Below are positions 10,135 to 19,084 of a stretch of DNA of 64,000 nt, piece after piece. Origin of the DNA: Rhodoluna lacicola. GTDB lineage: Bacteria > Actinomycetota > Actinomycetes > Actinomycetales > Microbacteriaceae. Every line of letters starts with the position of its first letter. The stretch's first letter is position 1. The notes beneath the pieces are model-generated. The model saw only the letters and a list, made by a program, of their open reading frames with translations. It ran no database searches and had not been told where the DNA came from. Location: positions 248,001 to 312,000 of the forward strand of contig NZ_CP007490.1 in assembly GCF_000699505.1 (NCBI RefSeq), read 5' to 3'. Made by a program: the position numbers and the translations under genes.

Positions 10135-11325
10135 TTAGCGAGCGCCCATTAGGTGCTCGAGAGCCAACTGGTTCAAGCGTACAAAGTTGAAGCCCTTGGC
10201 GTTGAAGTAAGAATCGGCGTCGAATTCTTCGTAGGCACTGCGGTCTGCCAAAAGATCACTGTAGGTTTCACCTGGGTTCAAGGTTGCCTTGTGAATCTCG
10301 TGCACGCGCGAGGCCTTTAGCGCCTCCTGAACTTCTGGGTCTGCGTTGAATGCCTTGGCACGTTCCTTTAGTAATAGATAGGTTGCCATGTTGGCCTTTG
10401 CAGATTCCCAAACGCCGTTCATGTCTTCTGTGCGGCTTGGCTTGTAGTCAAAGTGGCGCGGGCCGTCATAGGCACGTCCGCCGTTTGGCCCACCGAACTC
10501 CAGCAAACCAACCAGGCTAAATGCGTTGAAGATATCACCGTGACCAAACACAAGGTCCTGGTCAAACTTCACTCCGCGCTGACCGTTAAGGTCAATGTGG
10601 AAGAGCTTGCCGTGCTCAATTGCCTGCGCAATACCCGATGTGAAGTTCAGGCCAGCCATCTGCTCGTGACCGGTTTCTGGGTTTAGGCCAACTAGTTCCG
10701 GGTGTTCCAAAGTGTCAATAAAGGCCATGGCGTGACCAAGAGTTGGCAGCAGAATGTCACCGCGTGGCTCGTTTGGCTTTGGCTCAATGGCAAAGCGAAT
10801 GTCGTAGCCCTGGTCAATAACGTACTGGCAAAGCAGGTTTACACCCTCGCGGTAGCGCTCCATGGCACCGCCAACATCTTTGGCGTGGTCGTACTCGGCA
10901 CCTTCGCGGCCGCCCCACATAACAAATGTCTTGGCACCCATCTCAGCTGCCAGATCTAGGTTGCGCAGAGTCTTGCGAAGAGCAAATCTGCGAACCTCAC
11001 GATCGTTGCTGGTGAATGCGCCGTCCTTAAAGACTGGGTGGCTGAATAGGTTGGTGGTGATCATTGGCACAATGACGCCAGTTTCTTCAAGCGCCTTCTT
11101 GGTGCGGTCAATCTCGTGACGGCGTTCGGCGTCGGTGCTACCAAATGCAAATAGGTCGTCGTCGTGGAAGGTGAGGCCGTAGGCACCAATCTCAGAAAGC
11201 TTGTGAATGGCATCAACGACATCAAGTGGGGCACGAGTTGGGCCACCAAACTGATCCTGCGCGGCCCAGCCGATAGTCCAGAGACCAAAAGAGAACTTGT
11301 CTTCGCGTGTTGGGTTGGGCGCCAT
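10135..11325 (-). CDS. xylA: D-xylose isomerase
   Basis: This 396-residue enzyme converts D-xylose to D-xylulose with two divalent metals. Visible motifs are the catalytic His in [12 protein letters not shown], the substrate/metal segment [12 protein letters not shown], the metal Glu in [12 protein letters not shown], and [18 protein letters not shown]. The length matches actinobacterial xylose isomerases. The ATG at 11325 has an AAGGAT ribosome site. It is first in the xylA-xylB-epimerase operon and diverges from the ROK regulator. A palindromic operator candidate lies 28-48 bases upstream of the start. Confidence 0.95.
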   Translation of the reverse strand: MAPNPTREDKFSFGLWTIGWAAQDQFGGPTRAPLDVVDAIHKLSEIGAYGLTFHDDDLFAFGSTDAERRHEIDRTKKALEETGVIVPMITTNLFSHPVFKDGAFTSNDREVRRFALRKTLRNLDLAAEMGAKTFVMWGGREGAEYDHAKDVGGAMERYREGVNLLCQYVIDQGYDIRFAIEPKPNEPRGDILLPTLGHAMAFIDTLEHPELVGLNPETGHEQMAGLNFTSGIAQAIEHGKLFHIDLNGQRGVKFDQDLVFGHGDIFNAFSLVGLLEFGGPNGGRAYDGPRHFDYKPSRTEDMNGVWESAKANMATYLLLKERAKAFNADPEVQEALKASRVHEIHKATLNPGETYSDLLADRSAYEEFDADSYFNAKGFNFVRLNQLALEHLMGAR

Positions 11326-11352
11326 GTGTCTAATCCTTCGTCATTGAACGGT

Positions 11353-11398
11353 TTTGTTGCCTGTGACAACATAGTATTCTTCGAACTGCTCTGGGCAA
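11353..11398 (-). promoter_or_regulatory. xylA promoter with overlapping ROK-type operator
   Basis: On the minus strand TTGCCC (11398-11393), a 16-base spacer and TACTAT (11376-11371) form a plausible -35/-10 pair. The operator-like sequence TTTGTTG-N7-CAACATA (plus strand 11353-11373) covers the -10 region. The same half-site layout occurs twice upstream of the sugar ABC importer at 17765 and 17850. Binding by the adjacent ROK protein is inferred. A weaker match, TTTGTAA-N7-GAACCTA, lies at 11460-11480 over the ROK start codon and could serve autoregulation. Confidence 0.6.
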
Positions 11399-11468
11399 AA
11401 TTTTGGGCGCCGATTATTGCTCACAATTTCGTAACCTCGCAAAGATTAGTGAATGTAGATTTGTAAAC

Positions 11469-12692
11469 ATGCTGAACCTAGACAATCAGGCATCTAAGAC
11501 GCTGGGGCAAAACCGCGATGACGTGCGCCAGCACAACCTGTCTGCTTTGTTGAAGATGATTCACCAGTCCCAGACTGTGTCACGCGCTCAGCTAACCACC
11601 AGCTCTGGCCTTAACCGCTCAACAATTTCTGACCTAGTTTCTGAGCTTGAGGGGCTGGGTTTGGTCTATGAGACTGAGGCCTCAGCAAACGGAGTTGGGC
11701 GACCAAGCCTGCAGGTTTCCGCCAGCGATCAGGTGGTGGCCTTTTCAGTCAACACCGATGTCGATGCCGTGACCGTGGCCACGGTGACATTCTCTGGAGC
11801 GGTAATTGCAAAAAAGCGTTTTGTGACCACCAACCTAACTAAGCCAGAGAAGGCTGTATCAATTGCGGCAGAACTGATCGCAGACTTTCGTAAAGATCTC
11901 AAGCCCGGCACGCGCATAGTGGGAATCGGTGTTGCAATTCCCGGTCAAGTCAGAGTCGCCGATGGCGTAATTCGTTTGGCCCCGCACCTGGGTTGGGTTG
12001 AGTTTCCGTTTGGCCCAATGCTGAGACAAATTACGGGTCTTCCGGTTTATGTTGACAACGATGCCTCACTTGGTTGCGTTGCCGAGCGTATCTACGGAAA
12101 TGCAAAAGGTTTCTCTGATGTGGTCTATCTATTCGCCGGTTCCGGAGGTATTGGTGGCGGCGTGGTTGTTGACGGCATTCAGTTGCGCGGCGCGGCAGGT
12201 TATGCGGGTGAGTTGGGACACGTGCGAATATCAACCAGCAACGCCAAAGATTATTCAGGTCTTGAAGGAACGCTGGAGGCACTTGTGCGTCGCGATGATT
12301 TGCTTGAAGTCTTCAAACTTTACGCGGCCACCGATGATGAGCTGCTTTTGGAAATGAGCAGAACCAAAGCGGCTAAGGCCAAGAAGTTAATTGAAACTCA
12401 AATTGATGGCTTGGCAGCGGCGCTTGGAAATTTTGTAAACATATTCAACCCAGAGGTAATCGTGCTGGATGGATTCCTGGGTGGACTTTTTGAGTTTGAC
12501 TCTGAACGTTTGATTAGTGGCATCAAGGCCAATTCACTTGCGGCCGCCAACGAGCGCGTGGTTTTGCGCACCGGTGGCTTAGGTTCTGATTTGCTGATGA
12601 TTGGTGCGGCCCTGCTGCCGTTCAGTGAGTTGACCGCCAGCCCATCTGGCACGCAACTGTACCCGGCTAAAGCCAAGGCAGCGAAGCCGTAA
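11469..12692 (+). CDS. ROK-family transcriptional repressor (XylR-like)
   Basis: This is a 407-residue protein from the ATG at 11469; an upstream in-frame start would run through the promoter and is unlikely. An N-terminal winged helix (RAQLTTSSGLNRSTISDLV) is followed by a ROK sugar-kinase fold with VDNDASLGCVAE and GELGHVRIS. The zinc motif CxCGxxGC that normally follows GELGH is missing; the segment reads TSNAKDYSGLEGT with no cysteines. Divergence from xylA and the shared operator candidates suggest that it represses xylose uptake and catabolism. The GMC gene begins directly at its stop codon. Confidence 0.85.
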   Translation: MLNLDNQASKTLGQNRDDVRQHNLSALLKMIHQSQTVSRAQLTTSSGLNRSTISDLVSELEGLGLVYETEASANGVGRPSLQVSASDQVVAFSVNTDVDAVTVATVTFSGAVIAKKRFVTTNLTKPEKAVSIAAELIADFRKDLKPGTRIVGIGVAIPGQVRVADGVIRLAPHLGWVEFPFGPMLRQITGLPVYVDNDASLGCVAERIYGNAKGFSDVVYLFAGSGGIGGGVVVDGIQLRGAAGYAGELGHVRISTSNAKDYSGLEGTLEALVRRDDLLEVFKLYAATDDELLLEMSRTKAAKAKKLIETQIDGLAAALGNFVNIFNPEVIVLDGFLGGLFEFDSERLISGIKANSLAAANERVVLRTGGLGSDLLMIGAALLPFSELTASPSGTQLYPAKAKAAKP

Positions 12693-14399
12693 ATGACCGT
12701 CGGCTTTGATGTTGCCGTAATTGGCTCCGGCTTTGGTGGCTCTGTTGCTGCGCTGCGACTGACAGAGAAGGGCTACCGAGTACTGGTGATTGAAGCGGGC
12801 GCTCGTTTTGAAGATCACCAGTTTGCCAAAAACTCTTTTGATCTCAAGCGCTTTTTGTTTTTTCCAAAACTTGGCATGCTGGGCATCCAGCGAATTGACT
12901 TTCTAAAAAATGTCTTGGTGATGTCAGGTGCCGGGGTAGGTGGCGGTTCGCTGGTTTACGCCAACACTCTTTACCGTCCACCTAATGATTTTTTCAATAC
13001 CGGTTCGTGGGCGCAGATTGCCGACTGGCAGTCACTGCTGAATCCCTATTACGACATCGCCGAGCGAATGCTTGGTGTGCAGGTGAATCCATTTTTCAGC
13101 CCAGCTGACTTGGTGCTCAAAAAAGTAGCCAAAGATCGCGGCGTTGAAAACACTTTCCAAATGGCACCGCTTGGTATCTACTTTGGTGAAGCGGGTAAAG
13201 AGGTGCGTGACCCATACTTTGACGGTAATGGTCCGCGCAGAACCGGGTGCATCAATTGCGGTGAGTGCATGACCGGTTGTCGGCACGGGGCTAAAAATAC
13301 CCTGGTCAAAAATTATCTTTACCTTGCTGAGAACGCCGGCGCCGAAGTTTGGGATCTGACCACCGTCTCGCACATTCAAAAACTCACCGATGGCGGCTTT
13401 GAACTAAAACTTAGGCGAACATCACTTGCCGGAAAATCTAGGCCACAAAGCATTCACGTGCCACAGGTCATTGTGGCCGCCGGAGCCCTCGGCAGCGCCA
13501 AACTCTTGCAGAAGTCCCGCGACCGCGGCGGCTTACCGGGCATCAGCAAAAAGCTGGGCGAACTCAGTCGCACAAATTCTGAAAGCCTGCTGGGTGTGGT
13601 GGCAAAAAAGAATGACCATGATTTCACTGCGGGCTCGGCAATCACGTCATCGGTGTTTCCTGATGCTCACACCCACATTGAGCCAGTTCGCTACGGCAAG
13701 GGCAGTGGTTTCATGGGGTTGTTGCAATCGGTGCTGGCCTCAGGCGCCAACGGTGAATCACCAAACTTTGGTCGACTAGTGAAAGCAACGTTTAAGAATG
13801 TTTTGCGGTTGCCAAACTTTTACAACCTGCGCACCTGGCCGGAACGCACTTTGATTTTGTTGGTTATGCAGTCGCGCGATAATTCGCTGACCACTTATTT
13901 GAAGCGCAGTAAATTTTTCACAAAAAAGTTAACCTCTCGGCAGGGTTATGGCGAGGTCAATCCAAGTTGGGTTCCCGTGGGTCACGAATTTGCCCGTGAC
14001 ATCGCCGCCGAAATCAACGGAACTCCCGGGGCTGTTGTTGGCGAGCCATTCGGCATTCCACTAACCGCACACTTCTTGGGCGGGGCGGTTATCGGTGCTG
14101 ATGAAAATAGCGGGGTGGTAGACCCTTACCTCAGAGTATTTGGCGTGCCGGGGCTTCACATTTGGGATGGGTCAACACTGTCGGCTAATCCGGGGGTGAA
14201 CCCGTCGCTGAGTATTGCTGCGCAAGCGGAATGGGCCGCAGCACACTGGCCAAACCGGGGTGAGGCCGATGCCCGCACCCCACTTGGTTTCAAGTTTGGT
14301 TTTGTTCGACCAACCCAGGCTAGGTGGCCGGTGTTAAAGCGCGCGCCTCGCGTGCACGGTTCTCGATTCCAAGACCCCAGTAGCACGCAGCCACAATAA
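12693..14399 (+). CDS. GMC-family FAD oxidoreductase (cholesterol-oxidase-like)
   Basis: This 568-residue protein starts with the FAD-binding motif AVIGSGFGGSVAALRL. GAGVGGGSLVYANTLY follows, then a cysteine cluster in GCINCGECMTGCRHGAKNTL, and the C-terminal GMC signature WDGSTLSANPGVNPSLSIA. The cluster resembles the one in actinobacterial ChoD-like proteins. The substrate is unknown; sterol is not implied in this setting, and a sugar or other alcohol is as likely. The ATG immediately follows the ROK stop (TAAATG), so the two are translationally linked. The last 80 bases overlap the convergent EamA gene. Confidence 0.85.
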   Translation: MTVGFDVAVIGSGFGGSVAALRLTEKGYRVLVIEAGARFEDHQFAKNSFDLKRFLFFPKLGMLGIQRIDFLKNVLVMSGAGVGGGSLVYANTLYRPPNDFFNTGSWAQIADWQSLLNPYYDIAERMLGVQVNPFFSPADLVLKKVAKDRGVENTFQMAPLGIYFGEAGKEVRDPYFDGNGPRRTGCINCGECMTGCRHGAKNTLVKNYLYLAENAGAEVWDLTTVSHIQKLTDGGFELKLRRTSLAGKSRPQSIHVPQVIVAAGALGSAKLLQKSRDRGGLPGISKKLGELSRTNSESLLGVVAKKNDHDFTAGSAITSSVFPDAHTHIEPVRYGKGSGFMGLLQSVLASGANGESPNFGRLVKATFKNVLRLPNFYNLRTWPERTLILLVMQSRDNSLTTYLKRSKFFTKKLTSRQGYGEVNPSWVPVGHEFARDIAAEINGTPGAVVGEPFGIPLTAHFLGGAVIGADENSGVVDPYLRVFGVPGLHIWDGSTLSANPGVNPSLSIAAQAEWAAAHWPNRGEADARTPLGFKFGFVRPTQARWPVLKRAPRVHGSRFQDPSSTQPQ

Positions 14400-15246
14400 T
14401 CGCGCCGCCCAGCCAACCAATAGCGTTCATTAGCTCGCCGCCAATAACCACTGCAATCACCACTGCCCAGATTGGCTCGGTGCCCTGAAGCAGAGCAACT
14501 CTGGAAGCGCTAGTTTTTCTGATCGCCCAAAGCATCACTATGAATCCGTAGACGGTGCTAAACAACACCAGCGTGCCCATCAGCATCCACTCGCGAGCGC
14601 CATAGGTCACGGCCGCATCAACGGTTCCGATTGGGTCAAGCACTAAGAAAAACAGACCAGCAAAAATCAACTGCAGAATAGTGACGTTGGTGGTGTCAAC
14701 CGGCTTACCCTTGGTGAATTTGCCGTGGGTGAAGTAGCTCTGTGAAACCGTGTGCACCGCGCGCAAAGCCGCAGCCACAATCATTAGCAGGTCACCAAGA
14801 TTTGGCTCTGTGAAACCATTTCCGCTGATCAAAATCGCCACCCCGATAATCGCGCCGATGGCCGAAACGTAAAACATTCGCGGCATCCAGAATTTAGAAA
14901 CCAGACCTTCGATTATGGGTGTGAAAAGAATCGACAGCGAAATAATCAAGCCAGAGTTAGTTGCCGAGGTCAGATAGATTCCGGTGGTCTCAACAGTCAT
15001 AACTGTGGCCAGAGTTACCGCGATGCCGAGTGAAGAAATCACATCCATCTTGGTGAACTTGACCGGTTTGAATGCTCTAATCAGATACAGGATTACCCCG
15101 GCGAGTACGAAACGTATTGCCATCATGCCCCAGAGGCTGGCGAAGTGAGTTAGCTCTCGAGAGGCAAGGTAGCTGCCGCCCCAAACCAAGGCGGCGCCAA
15201 GAATCGCTATATCTACAGAACTCAGTCCACGTTTTGGCTGGTTCAA
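14320..15246 (-). CDS. EamA/DMT-family transporter 1
   Basis: This 308-residue membrane protein has ten predicted helices in two EamA halves (LGAALVWGGSYLASREL at the N-terminus, LLQGTEPIWAVVIAVVIGGE in the second half). The family exports amino acids or other metabolites; the substrate cannot be read. The start is TTG at 15246, overlapping the TGA of the upstream paralog (TTGA), so the two are translationally coupled. The 3' end overlaps the GMC gene by 80 bases in antisense. Confidence 0.85.
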   Translation of the reverse strand: MNQPKRGLSSVDIAILGAALVWGGSYLASRELTHFASLWGMMAIRFVLAGVILYLIRAFKPVKFTKMDVISSLGIAVTLATVMTVETTGIYLTSATNSGLIISLSILFTPIIEGLVSKFWMPRMFYVSAIGAIIGVAILISGNGFTEPNLGDLLMIVAAALRAVHTVSQSYFTHGKFTKGKPVDTTNVTILQLIFAGLFFLVLDPIGTVDAAVTYGAREWMLMGTLVLFSTVYGFIVMLWAIRKTSASRVALLQGTEPIWAVVIAVVIGGELMNAIGWLGGAIIVAACYWGLGIENRAREARALTPAT

Positions 15247-16163
15247 TTTTTTACATCCCGTTTGAGTTCAATTCGACCCAGTCTTATTCGACCCTGTGCC
15301 ACTGCGGCACCAAACAAAATGACAGCCGCACCAATCGGCTCGTTCCAGGTGATTTGTTCACCCAGCAGCAGCACACCAAGAATTACGCCGACGATTGGAG
15401 ACATGTAGGTCACCGCCGAGCCGATTGCACTGCCAACCTGTGCGAGCAGTCGGTAATACATCACGTAGGCCAAGCCGGTTCCTAAAATGCCAAGTGCCAA
15501 CATTGAAGCCACCGAGCTGAAACCCAACGGTCCAACAAAAAGAGCACCGGTTAGGTAGAAGGGCAACAGGGTGATGGCCGAGGTTAGTACCTGACCAAAA
15601 ACTGCCGCCTCTGGTTTTAGGTTCAGTGGCTCCACATACTTGCGAAGAAACGGGCTGCCAATTCCGTAGCAGGTCACCGCAAGAATCAGTGCGCCGATAG
15701 CCAGCGGTTCGTTTTCGCCAAAGCCATCCCAGATTCCAAGAACTACAAAAACTCCCAGCAAGCCAACCGCTAGGCCAACCAAAACCTCCGGCTTGGGCTT
15801 CTCTGCTCTAAACGCAATCAGAATTGCGATGACCGTAAAAATAGGAGTTGAGGCGTTGAGAATCGCCGCGAGTGCACTGGTTACGTGTTGCTGGGCGTAG
15901 CCAAAAAGCACGGCCGGCATTGCCGACATAAACAGTCCGGCTATCCAGAGCTTTACCCAGGCAGACCAGCCCCTAACTAGTTTGATGCGCAGCACCAGCA
16001 AAACCAGCAGCAGAGTCAGGGCACCGATAGCAGATCGCCAAAAGGCGATTCCGGTTGGGGTCAAGGCATCAAGCCCAAACGAGATAAATAGAAAAGACGA
16101 CCCCCAGATCGTTCCCAAAAGAAGGAACTTGTAGATCCAGGAGGTCGTCTTTGCTTGGCTCAT
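15243..16163 (-). CDS. EamA/DMT-family transporter 2
   Basis: This 306-residue protein has ten hydrophobic helices and two EamA repeats (LLGTIWGSSFLFISFGLDAL; SAVTYMSPIVGVILGVLLLGE). It is a paralog of the following gene and overlaps it by 4 bases, so the pair may form a heterodimeric or sequentially evolved exporter. It lies 21 bases beyond the stop of gnd on the same strand and may be cotranscribed with it. Confidence 0.85.
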   Translation of the reverse strand: MSQAKTTSWIYKFLLLGTIWGSSFLFISFGLDALTPTGIAFWRSAIGALTLLLVLLVLRIKLVRGWSAWVKLWIAGLFMSAMPAVLFGYAQQHVTSALAAILNASTPIFTVIAILIAFRAEKPKPEVLVGLAVGLLGVFVVLGIWDGFGENEPLAIGALILAVTCYGIGSPFLRKYVEPLNLKPEAAVFGQVLTSAITLLPFYLTGALFVGPLGFSSVASMLALGILGTGLAYVMYYRLLAQVGSAIGSAVTYMSPIVGVILGVLLLGEQITWNEPIGAAVILFGAAVAQGRIRLGRIELKRDVKN

Positions 16164-16184
16164 TATTCGAGCCTACATCTTGAT

Positions 16185-17630
16185 TTAGTGGGTAGAAGGA
16201 GCCTGTTCAACCTCTGATCGGTCGCCCGACCAAAGGGTGTGGAAGGTGCCTTCCATGTCTACGCGCTTGTAGGTGTGGGCACCAAAGAAGTCGCGCTGTC
16301 CCTGCACCAAAGCGGCCGATAGGCGCGGTGAACGCAAGCCATCGTAGTAAGAAAGTGACGATGCAAAGGCTGGAACCGGAATTCCGGCGAGCGATGCATT
16401 GGCAACTACTTGGCGCCATGAAGACACCGATGTAGCTACAGCCTGTTTGAAGAATGGGTCAAAGATAAGTGACTCTAGGTTGGCGTTTTTGTCATAGGCG
16501 TCAGCGATTCGGTTTAGGAACTGCGCACGAATGATGCAACCACCACGCCAAATCTTTGAAACGGCACCTAGGTTGATGTTCCAGTTGTATTCCTTGGCGC
16601 CGGCGCGAATCGCATCGAAGCCCTGAGAGTAAGCAACCAACTTTGACGCGTAAAGCGCACGGCGAACGTCTTCAACAAATGCAGCCTTGTCAGAAACTGA
16701 CCACTTGGTTGCATCAGCTGGCAATCCGTCAACGGCTGCGCGCTGTGAAGCCTGAGATGAAAGTGAACGAGCGAATACCGCTTCGGCAATTCCTGATACC
16801 GGGGTACCTAGGTTCAGTGCAGTCTGCACGGTCCAAACACCGGTTCCCTTTGAGCCGGCCTGGTCAAGAATTACATCAACCAGTGGCTTGCCGGTCTTGG
16901 CATCAACCTGCTTTAGAACTTCAGCGGTGATTTCAATTAGGAATGACTCAAGGTCGCCCTTGTTCCACTCTTCAAAGATCTCGGCAATTTCGGCGGGTGA
17001 GTAGCCACCGGCGTGACGAAGAATGTCGTAGGCCTCGGCGATCAACTGCATGTCGGCGTACTCAATACCGTTGTGAATCATCTTCACAAAGTGACCGGCG
17101 CCATCGGTGCCCACGTGAGTTACGCATGGCTCGCCCTCGGCGATTGCCGCGATTGAAGCAAGGATTGGGCCAAGAGTTTTGTAGGCCTCGGCAGAACCGC
17201 CAGGCATGATCGAAGGTCCCTTTAGTGCGCCTTCTTCTCCACCGGAAATTCCTGCGCCTACAAAGTTGATGCCCTTAGCTGAAACTTCTTTTTCGCGACG
17301 AATGGTGTCGGTGAATAGGGCGTTGCCGCCGTCAACAATAATGTCGCCTGGTTCAAATCTTTCGGTCAGCTGTGAGATAACGGCGTCGGTGCCTTTTCCG
17401 GCTTGCACCATGATGATTGCGGTGCGTGGCTTGGCCAAAGATGCAACGAAAGCATCGATGTCGGCGGCGGCGATGAAGCCAGCCTCTGGGTGCTCAGTGA
17501 TTAGAAGTTCGGTGCGCTCGTATGAGCGGTTGTAAACAGCAACTGTGTTGCCTTCTCGGCTGGCCAAGTTGCGAGCCAGGTTCGAGCCCATTACAGCGAG
17601 CCCAACAACACCGATGTTTGCCTTAGTCAT
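16185..17630 (-). CDS. gnd: 6-phosphogluconate dehydrogenase, decarboxylating
   Basis: This 481-residue enzyme of the oxidative pentose phosphate pathway makes ribulose 5-phosphate, CO2 and NADPH. The N-terminus (IGVVGLAVMGSNLARNLASR) is the NADP Rossmann motif. GISGGEEGALKGPSIMPGG and HNGIEYADMQLIAEAYD carry the catalytic Lys/Glu and substrate residues. The length and C-terminal YKRVDMEGTFHTLW fit the long dimeric form. It sits between the xylose catabolic operon and the importer, consistent with pentose metabolism, but it has its own promoter region. Confidence 0.95.
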   Translation of the reverse strand: MTKANIGVVGLAVMGSNLARNLASREGNTVAVYNRSYERTELLITEHPEAGFIAAADIDAFVASLAKPRTAIIMVQAGKGTDAVISQLTERFEPGDIIVDGGNALFTDTIRREKEVSAKGINFVGAGISGGEEGALKGPSIMPGGSAEAYKTLGPILASIAAIAEGEPCVTHVGTDGAGHFVKMIHNGIEYADMQLIAEAYDILRHAGGYSPAEIAEIFEEWNKGDLESFLIEITAEVLKQVDAKTGKPLVDVILDQAGSKGTGVWTVQTALNLGTPVSGIAEAVFARSLSSQASQRAAVDGLPADATKWSVSDKAAFVEDVRRALYASKLVAYSQGFDAIRAGAKEYNWNINLGAVSKIWRGGCIIRAQFLNRIADAYDKNANLESLIFDPFFKQAVATSVSSWRQVVANASLAGIPVPAFASSLSYYDGLRSPRLSAALVQGQRDFFGAHTYKRVDMEGTFHTLWSGDRSEVEQAPSTH

Positions 17631-17956
17631 GATTCATTCCTAGAGATAGGTGAGAGGTTGTTTGGCCGAGGCTTCGTTGCGTGGACCTAGAAACAACAAT
17701 ATCGCATAAAGTTCGAGTGCCTAGACCGGCTGGCTGGCCGAAGGCGGATGCCGTTCGTTACCTATTTGTTGTATTGGCAAACAAATTTATAACGATTAGA
17801 TAGCGTTATCGAAGCGTTAGCGAAAAACCGGCTTTTCAGTTTGCTTGTATTTGTTGTTTTCAGGAACATATACCTAAGCCGCATGTAATCATGGGCTAAC
17901 CGCGGGGGATGACGATGTTCAGCGCGGTAAACCAACCACATTAGAAAGGGTATGAA
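17631..17956 (+). promoter_or_regulatory. Regulatory region of the sugar ABC operon with two operator candidates
   Basis: This 326-base gap between divergent gnd and the importer contains TTTGTTG-N7-AAACAAA (17765-17785) and TTTGTTG-N7-GAACATA (17850-17870), both matching the layout at the xylA promoter. TTGGCA (17774-17779), 17 bases and TAGATA (17797-17802) make a good promoter whose -35 box lies inside the first operator. The second would lie about 40 bases after the start point, in a leader of about 150 bases. A leftward promoter for gnd should also be here but is not clear. Confidence 0.6.
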
Positions 17957-18997
17957 ATGAAGAAATCTTCATTGATCACCATGACCGCTTTTGCAGCGGT
18001 AGCAGTTCTAGGTCTCTCAGGTTGTGCAGCTGAATCAGCACCTGCTGGCTCAACTCGCGCTTGTGTAATTCTTCCAGACGCTGATTCAGGAACTCGCTGG
18101 GAGCCAGGCGACCGTCCAGCTCTTGAGAAGGGCCTTGCAGAAGCAGGTTTCGAAGCTGACATCCAGAACGCTCAGAACGACCCAGCTAAGTACGCAACCA
18201 TTTCAGACGCACAGCTTACAAAGGGCTGTGGAGTTATGTTGTTGGTTGACCTACAGGGTGCAGGTGTAGCAGTTGCTGAAAAGGCAAAGGCTGCTGGCGT
18301 TCCAGTAATCGCATACGACCGTCCAATCGCGGGCGCTGACTACTACGTATCATTCGACAACGAGACCGTTGGTGCTCTACAGGGTCAGATGATCGTTGAT
18401 GGTCTAGCTGCTGCTGGCAAGGACATCAAGACCGCAAGCATCATTTACGGTTCAGGTGACCCAACTGACGGTAACGCAAAGATGTTCCTTGACGGTGCTC
18501 TAGGCGTTCTTGACGCTGCTGGCGCAAAGGCTGCTTTCACCATGGAAGGTACATGGGATGGCGCAAAGGCTGGAACTCTATTCGAGCAGGCATTCACTGC
18601 TGTAAAGGGTAAGGTTGACGCCGTTCTTGCTCCAAACGACAACAACGCAGCATCAATCATCCAGGTTCTAGACAAGAACGGTCTAACCGTTCCTGTATCA
18701 GGCCAGGACGCATCGATTGCAGGTCTACAGAACGTTCTTCTAGGCAAGCAGTACGGTACCGTTTACAAGCCATTCACCCTTGAGGTAGCAAAGGCTCTAG
18801 AAGTTATCAAGGCAATCTTTGCTGGTGAGACATACCCAACCACAAAGAGCAACGATGGCGTACCTTTCGTAACAATCGACCCAATCTCTATCACTGCTGA
18901 CACCGTAAAGGATGTTGTAGCAGCTGGAGACGCGACTGTTGAAGCTCTCTGTACTGCAGAAGTTGCAGCTGCATGTGAGAAGTACGGCGTTAAGTAA
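17957..18997 (+). CDS. Xylose/ribose-type ABC substrate-binding lipoprotein (XylF-like)
   Basis: This 346-residue protein has a lipoprotein signal peptide (MKKSSLITM..., lipobox LSGC, Cys 23). The mature part is a type I periplasmic-binding fold with VPVIAYDRPIAGADYYVSFDN, a sugar-contacting segment typical of D-xylose-binding XylF, and APNDNNAASIIQVL. It captures sugar outside the membrane for the ATPase and permease that follow. Nearly all codons come from a narrow preferred set (GCA, GCT, GTT, CTA, AAG), as expected for a very highly expressed gene. A strong hairpin downstream probably separates its mRNA level from that of the rest of the operon. Confidence 0.9.
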   Translation: MKKSSLITMTAFAAVAVLGLSGCAAESAPAGSTRACVILPDADSGTRWEPGDRPALEKGLAEAGFEADIQNAQNDPAKYATISDAQLTKGCGVMLLVDLQGAGVAVAEKAKAAGVPVIAYDRPIAGADYYVSFDNETVGALQGQMIVDGLAAAGKDIKTASIIYGSGDPTDGNAKMFLDGALGVLDAAGAKAAFTMEGTWDGAKAGTLFEQAFTAVKGKVDAVLAPNDNNAASIIQVLDKNGLTVPVSGQDASIAGLQNVLLGKQYGTVYKPFTLEVAKALEVIKAIFAGETYPTTKSNDGVPFVTIDPISITADTVKDVVAAGDATVEALCTAEVAAACEKYGVK

Positions 18998-19015
18998 AAA
19001 CTAAGTAGTAAGGGT

Positions 19016-19046
19016 TCTGGGCGCCAGTCTTTGGCTGGCGCCCAGA
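19016..19046 (+). promoter_or_regulatory. Intercistronic mRNA-stabilising hairpin
   Basis: A perfect 12-bp stem (TCTGGGCGCCAG / CTGGCGCCCAGA) with a 7-base loop lies between the binding-protein and ATPase genes. It lacks a T-tract, so it is more likely a 3'-end protector or partial attenuator that keeps the binding-protein mRNA abundant than a full terminator. Confidence 0.75.
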
Positions 19047-19084
19047 ATCGTCTAAATTTCAAAAATAAGAATTGGAGTTTGCAA

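Noticed and set aside
17691-17700. A further TTGTTG half-site on the minus strand upstream of gnd
   Set aside because: Only one half matches the ROK-type operator; the second half (GTCCACG) does not fit, so gnd is not placed in the regulon.
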